Below are positions 5,596-8,488 of a stretch of DNA of 8,488 bases, piece by piece (position 1 is the stretch's first letter; each line of letters opens with the position of its first letter). Made by a program: the position numbers and the translations under genes. The notes under the pieces were generated by a model, which was given only the letters and a program-made list of their open reading frames with translations, was not told the origin of the DNA and made no database searches. Source of the stretch: CAYTZH01 sp964442285 (lineage in GTDB: Bacteria; Myxococcota_A; UBA9160; JAFDET01); the NCBI GenBank assembly GCA_964442285.1, contig CAYTZH010000086.1:1-8488 (forward strand), written 5' to 3'.

Positions 5596-6459
5596 TCAGC
5601 TAGCCTGCCGCGCGGCTTCGGAGCCGCCGGACTCGGCCACCCGCTCCTCGGGGCTGTCCGCCGCCTCGCGGCTGCCGGTGAGCAGATCGCGCAGCACCGC
5701 CCGCAGCCGCGGCGCGTCGAGGTCGCGACTCATCTCGCCATGGGTGACCACCGAGATCGTGGCGGTCTCCTCGGACACCACCACCACCACGGCGTCGCTC
5801 TCCTCGGTGATGCCGACCGCGGCGCGATGGCGGGTGCCGACGCCCTCCGGGAGGTCGCTCCGCAGGGTAAGCGGCAGCACGCAGCCGGCGTGGGCGATGC
5901 GGCCCGACTGAACGACCACGGCCCCGTCGTGGAGCGGGGAGTACGGCAGGAAGATCGACGTCAGGAGCTCCTTGCTGATCCGAGAGTCCAGGGTGATCCC
6001 GGCCTCGATCAGGTCGTCCAGGGCCGTCTCGCGCTCCAGCACGATCAGCGCCCCGACGCGCTTCTGGGCCAGGGTCTGGCTGGCCCGCACGATCTCCTCG
6101 AGGATCTGCGTCTCCTGGCGACGCGCGCCGCCGACGAAGACCCCGCGGCCCATCCGCGCCAGCGCCCGGCGGATCTCCGCCTGGAACAGCACGATGATGA
6201 TGATCACGGCGGGCTCGAGCAGCACCTCGAGGATCAGGTCCACCGTGGCCAGCTGGCCGAAGTCCGCGACGAGCCGCGCGGCGATCAGCACCAGCAGGCC
6301 GATCAGCATCTGGACGGCGCGGGTACCGCGGATCAGGAGCAGCAGCCAGTAGACAGCCACCGCGATGATCAGGATGTCCAGGGTGTCCCAGACCGGGTGG
6401 TAGATCCCGACGATGTACTCGATGAGCTCCTGCGTGCGCTGCCAGAGGAAGGCGATCAT
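5596..6459 (-). CDS. cdaA: Membrane diadenylate cyclase CdaA (DAC domain)
   Basis: Condenses two ATP into cyclic-di-AMP at the inner membrane. The protein has 287 residues. Three hydrophobic segments (about 26-44, 48-66 and 72-92) match the N-terminal membrane bundle of CdaA/DacA. The DAC domain follows, with catalytic DGA at 178-180 inside SPLHDGAVVV and GTRHR at 208-212 continuing into AAVGITE, so both signature motifs are intact. A polar tail of about 30 residues ends the protein. The start ATG at 6457-6459 overlaps the folP stop (ATGA); a longer in-frame reading further upstream runs opposite folP codons and is not coding. The gene is followed 3 nt later by ybbR and then glmM, the standard cdaA-cdaR-glmM module. 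In Firmicutes both partners modulate CdaA activity; that they do so here is inference. Confidence 0.95.
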   Translation of the reverse strand: MIAFLWQRTQELIEYIVGIYHPVWDTLDILIIAVAVYWLLLLIRGTRAVQMLIGLLVLIAARLVADFGQLATVDLILEVLLEPAVIIIIVLFQAEIRRALARMGRGVFVGGARRQETQILEEIVRASQTLAQKRVGALIVLERETALDDLIEAGITLDSRISKELLTSIFLPYSPLHDGAVVVQSGRIAHAGCVLPLTLRSDLPEGVGTRHRAAVGITEESDAVVVVVSEETATISVVTHGEMSRDLDAPRLRAVLRDLLTGSREAADSPEERVAESGGSEAARQAS

Positions 6460-7265
6460 GCCCGCGCGCCCCGCAGGGCCTCCGCGACCGCCACGGAGCG
6501 GGCGGCCCCGGCCACGTCGTGGACCCGGACGGCGTCGGCGCCGGCGAAGACCGCCAGCGCCGCCGCCGTGTGGCTCTCGAGCTCGCGATCGTCCACCGGG
6601 CGGCCGGAGATCCGACCCAGGAACGATTTGCGCGAGGCGCCGATCATCACCGGCACGCCGAGCTCGGCCCGCAGCTCCCCGACCCGCGCCAGGAGCGCGA
6701 GGCTGTGGTCGGCCTCCTTGCCGAATCCGATGCCCGGGTCGGCCACGATCTCCTTCACCCCCGCCCGGCGAGCGCGCTCGATCGACGCGGCGAGCTCCTG
6801 GCCCACCTCGCGCAGCACGTCGTCGAAGTGCGGATCCCGCTGCATCGTGGCGGGCTCTCCCCGCATGTGGCCGAGCACCACGGTGGCCCCCGCTGCGGCC
6901 GCGACCTCCAGCAGGCGCGGCTCGCGTCCTCCCGAAACGTCGTTCACCACCCGCGCGCCGGCCGCGAGCGCCGCCTCGGCGACCTCTGCCCGGCGCGTGT
7001 CGACGGACACCGGCACCCCGAGCTCCGCCACCAGGCGCTCCACCACCGGCACCACCCGGGTCCGCTCCGTGTGCGCGTCCACGGGCGCTGCGCCGGGCCG
7101 GGTCGACTCGCCGCCCACGTCCAGCACATGGGCACCGGCCTCGACCTGACGTCGCGCCTCCGCCAGCGCGGACTCCGCGTCGACGAGGCGTCCACCATCC
7201 GAGAAGGAGTCCGGGGTCACGTTCAGGATCCCCACGAGGGTGACCCGGTCGGCCCCGAAGACCAC
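6456..7265 (-). CDS. folP: Dihydropteroate synthase
   Basis: Joins p-aminobenzoate to dihydropterin pyrophosphate to give dihydropteroate in cytosolic folate synthesis; the family is the sulfonamide target. The 269 residues form a complete single-domain TIM barrel of normal length. Motifs in order are GILNVTPDSFSDGG (12-25), DVGGESTRPG (49-58, pterin site), SVDT, NDVSGG, HMRG, DPGIGFGK, GASRKSFLG and RVHDV near the C-terminus. All the usual pterin- and phosphate-binding segments are intact, so it should be active. The start is a GTG preceded by AGAGGG (7270-7275) at 4-nt spacing, and that ribosome site overlaps the ftsH stop codon. The 3' end overlaps the cdaA start by 4 nt (ATGA). The ftsH-folP-cdaA order is common, so folP is probably co-transcribed rather than separately regulated. 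Confidence 0.97.
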   Translation of the reverse strand: MVFGADRVTLVGILNVTPDSFSDGGRLVDAESALAEARRQVEAGAHVLDVGGESTRPGAAPVDAHTERTRVVPVVERLVAELGVPVSVDTRRAEVAEAALAAGARVVNDVSGGREPRLLEVAAAAGATVVLGHMRGEPATMQRDPHFDDVLREVGQELAASIERARRAGVKEIVADPGIGFGKEADHSLALLARVGELRAELGVPVMIGASRKSFLGRISGRPVDDRELESHTAAALAVFAGADAVRVHDVAGAARSVAVAEALRGARA

Positions 7266-7269
7266 GCTG

Positions 7270-7275
7270 CCCTCT
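7270..7275 (-). promoter_or_regulatory. folP ribosome binding site overlapping the ftsH stop
   Basis: AGAGGG on the minus strand, 4 nt before the folP GTG. It shares bases with the ftsH TAG stop (7274-7276). It supports the chosen GTG start and suggests that termination on ftsH and initiation on folP are coupled. Confidence 0.7.
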
Positions 7276-8488
7276 AGCCCGGGATGGGCTCGGGATCGGG
7301 CACCTTGTCCCCCGGAAACTCCTGCCTCGGTTCGGCCTTCTTGGAGCGCGTCGGGGGGGCCTCGGCGCGCGGCGCCGCCGGCGTCGTGGGCGCGAGCGCC
7401 GGAAGCGACTCACCCGCCACGATCGCCTTGAGATCGCGCGCGTCGAGGGTCTCGCGCTCGAGCAACGCCTCGGCGATGCGGTCGAGCAACGGTCGGTTCT
7501 CCACCAGGAGCTCGCGCGCGGCATCGTAGAGGTTCCGCAGCACGGTCGAGATCTCCTCGTCGATCTCCTGGGCCTTGCGCTCGCTGTAGTCCTTGCGCAT
7601 GACGAAGTCGCGGCCCAGGAAGACGTCGTGGTCGTCGTCGCCGAAGGAGACCGGGCCGATGCGATCGCTCATGCCGTACTTGCAGATCATGCGCCGCGCC
7701 AGGTCGGTGGCCTTCTGCAGGTCGTTCTCCGCGCCCGTGGAGAGCTGGTCGAACACCACCTCCTCGGCCGCGCGTCCGCCCATGGCGTGCTTGATCATCG
7801 CGAGGATCTGGTCCCGGTTGAGGTTGTAGCGGTCCTCCTCCGGCAGGGTCTGGGTGACGCCGAGGGCCATGCCGCGCGGGATGATCGTCACCTTGTGCAC
7901 CGGGTCCGAGTCGTCGCTGAGCAGGGCGACCAGCGCGTGACCGGCCTCGTGGTAGGCCGTGATGCGCTTGTCCTCGTCGCTCATGATCATGCTCTTGCGC
8001 TCGGCGCCGAGCAGGACCTTGTCCTTGGCCTGCTCGAAGTCGAGCATGGCCACCCGCTGGGCGTCACGCCGGGCCGCCTGCAGCGCGGCCGCGTTGACCA
8101 GGTTCTGCAGGTCGGCACCCACGAACCCGGGAGTGCCCCGGGCGATGGTCTCGAGATCGACGTCGTCGTCGAGCGGCACGCGCCGCGTGTGGACCTTCAG
8201 GATCTCGTAGCGACCCCGCAGGTCCGGCCGCGGCACCACCACCCGCCGATCGAAGCGGCCCGGGCGCAGCAGCGCCGGGTCGAGCACGTCGGGTCGGTTG
8301 GTGGCGGCGATCAGGATCACGCCCTCGTTGGACTCGAACCCGTCCATCTCCACCAGGAGCTGGTTCAAGGTCTGCTCGCGCTCGTCGTGGCCGCCCCCCA
8401 GACCTGCCCCGCGGTGCCGGCCGCCGGCGTCGATATCCTCGATGAAGATGATGCAGGGGGCATTCTTCTTGCCCTGGAGGCAGGTGGC
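7274..8488 (-). CDS. ftsH: ATP-dependent zinc metalloprotease FtsH, partial (N-terminus beyond window)
   Basis: Membrane-anchored AAA+ protease that unfolds and degrades membrane and short-lived cytosolic proteins. The 404 visible residues begin just before Walker B; the transmembrane part and Walker A lie outside the window. In order I see Walker B (residues 13-20, written IIFIEDID), GGGHDEREQTLNQLLVEMDG (31-50), the second region of homology with ATNRPD and arginine fingers in RPGRFD (61-80), HEAGH with its two zinc histidines and catalytic Glu (180-184), and the third zinc ligand Asp in ENDLQK (about 256). The end is a Pro/Ala-rich, probably disordered tail. An internal TTG at 8366-8368 is not the start, since homology continues upstream in frame to the edge. 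Oddities: the Walker B acidic pair is ED instead of DE, and the usual VNEAAL is VNAAAL. It ends in TAG, 8 nt before folP. The family assignment is secure. Confidence 0.97.
   Translation of the reverse strand, partial: ATCLQGKKNAPCIIFIEDIDAGGRHRGAGLGGGHDEREQTLNQLLVEMDGFESNEGVILIAATNRPDVLDPALLRPGRFDRRVVVPRPDLRGRYEILKVHTRRVPLDDDVDLETIARGTPGFVGADLQNLVNAAALQAARRDAQRVAMLDFEQAKDKVLLGAERKSMIMSDEDKRITAYHEAGHALVALLSDDSDPVHKVTIIPRGMALGVTQTLPEEDRYNLNRDQILAMIKHAMGGRAAEEVVFDQLSTGAENDLQKATDLARRMICKYGMSDRIGPVSFGDDDHDVFLGRDFVMRKDYSERKAQEIDEEISTVLRNLYDAARELLVENRPLLDRIAEALLERETLDARDLKAIVAGESLPALAPTTPAAPRAEAPPTRSKKAEPRQEFPGDKVPDPEPIPG

Noticed and set aside
4870..7149. 759-codon open frame on the plus strand
   Set aside because: It lies opposite ybbR, cdaA and folP, is low-complexity (His, Arg, Asp and Ala rich) and matches no family. 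Long antisense frames are expected at this GC content.
6460..7524. In-frame upstream extension of the CdaA reading frame
   Set aside because: The extension is Arg/Gly-rich and out of frame with folP, which occupies the same bases with full motifs. CdaA homology begins at the ATG at 6457-6459.

Overview
The window looks like one uninterrupted stretch of a housekeeping operon from a very GC-rich bacterium. All ten genes lie on the minus strand, so transcription runs from the high coordinates to the low ones. The order is ftsH, folP, cdaA, ybbR, glmM, a pdxJ-like gene, an acpS-like gene, nnr, tsaE, lysC. As I recall, this order is typical of deltaproteobacterial lineages (Desulfobacterota and Myxococcota, for example Geobacter). 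That recollection and the base composition are my only basis for the taxonomic guess. ftsH is cut at the right edge (N-terminal part missing) and lysC at the left edge (C-terminal part missing).

Layout on the minus strand. 8488-7274: FtsH protease (AAA+ and zinc protease parts). 7265-6456: dihydropteroate synthase. 6459-5596: membrane diadenylate cyclase CdaA. 5592-4891: its YbbR/CdaR-type partner. 4919-3555: phosphoglucosamine mutase GlmM. 3558-2932: PdxJ-like protein. 2856-2485: AcpS-like protein. 2462-933: bifunctional NAD(P)HX repair enzyme. 964-470: TsaE. 473-1: aspartate kinase. Most junctions are overlaps of 4, 29 or 32 nt or gaps of 3-8 nt. I see no internal promoter, terminator, RNA gene, mobile element or CRISPR array. 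Long plus-strand reading frames are present but are shadows of the real genes.

Functional grouping. CdaA, YbbR and GlmM form the classic cyclic-di-AMP and cell-wall precursor module. FolP serves folate synthesis, FtsH membrane protein quality control, TsaE tRNA t6A modification, Nnr repair of hydrated NAD(P)H, and LysC the aspartate amino-acid and diaminopimelate pathway.

The unusual part is the centre (about 2450-3560). Two adjacent genes, at the positions of pdxJ and acpS, keep the family fold pattern but lack residues that are catalytic in the characterised families. The PdxJ-like protein has lost its conserved histidines and is short. The AcpS-like protein has Glu for the metal-binding Asp8 and Leu for the metal-binding Glu of the AAKE motif. 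The junctions on both sides of acpS have been expanded by duplications with a 26-bp period. Each duplication copies a start/stop overlap (GTGA), so pdxJ, acpS and nnr are linked by a chain of tiny potential cistrons, each beginning where the previous one ends. A second oddity is a swapped Walker B pair (ED instead of DE) in FtsH close to the window edge, which may be real or a sequence-quality artefact.
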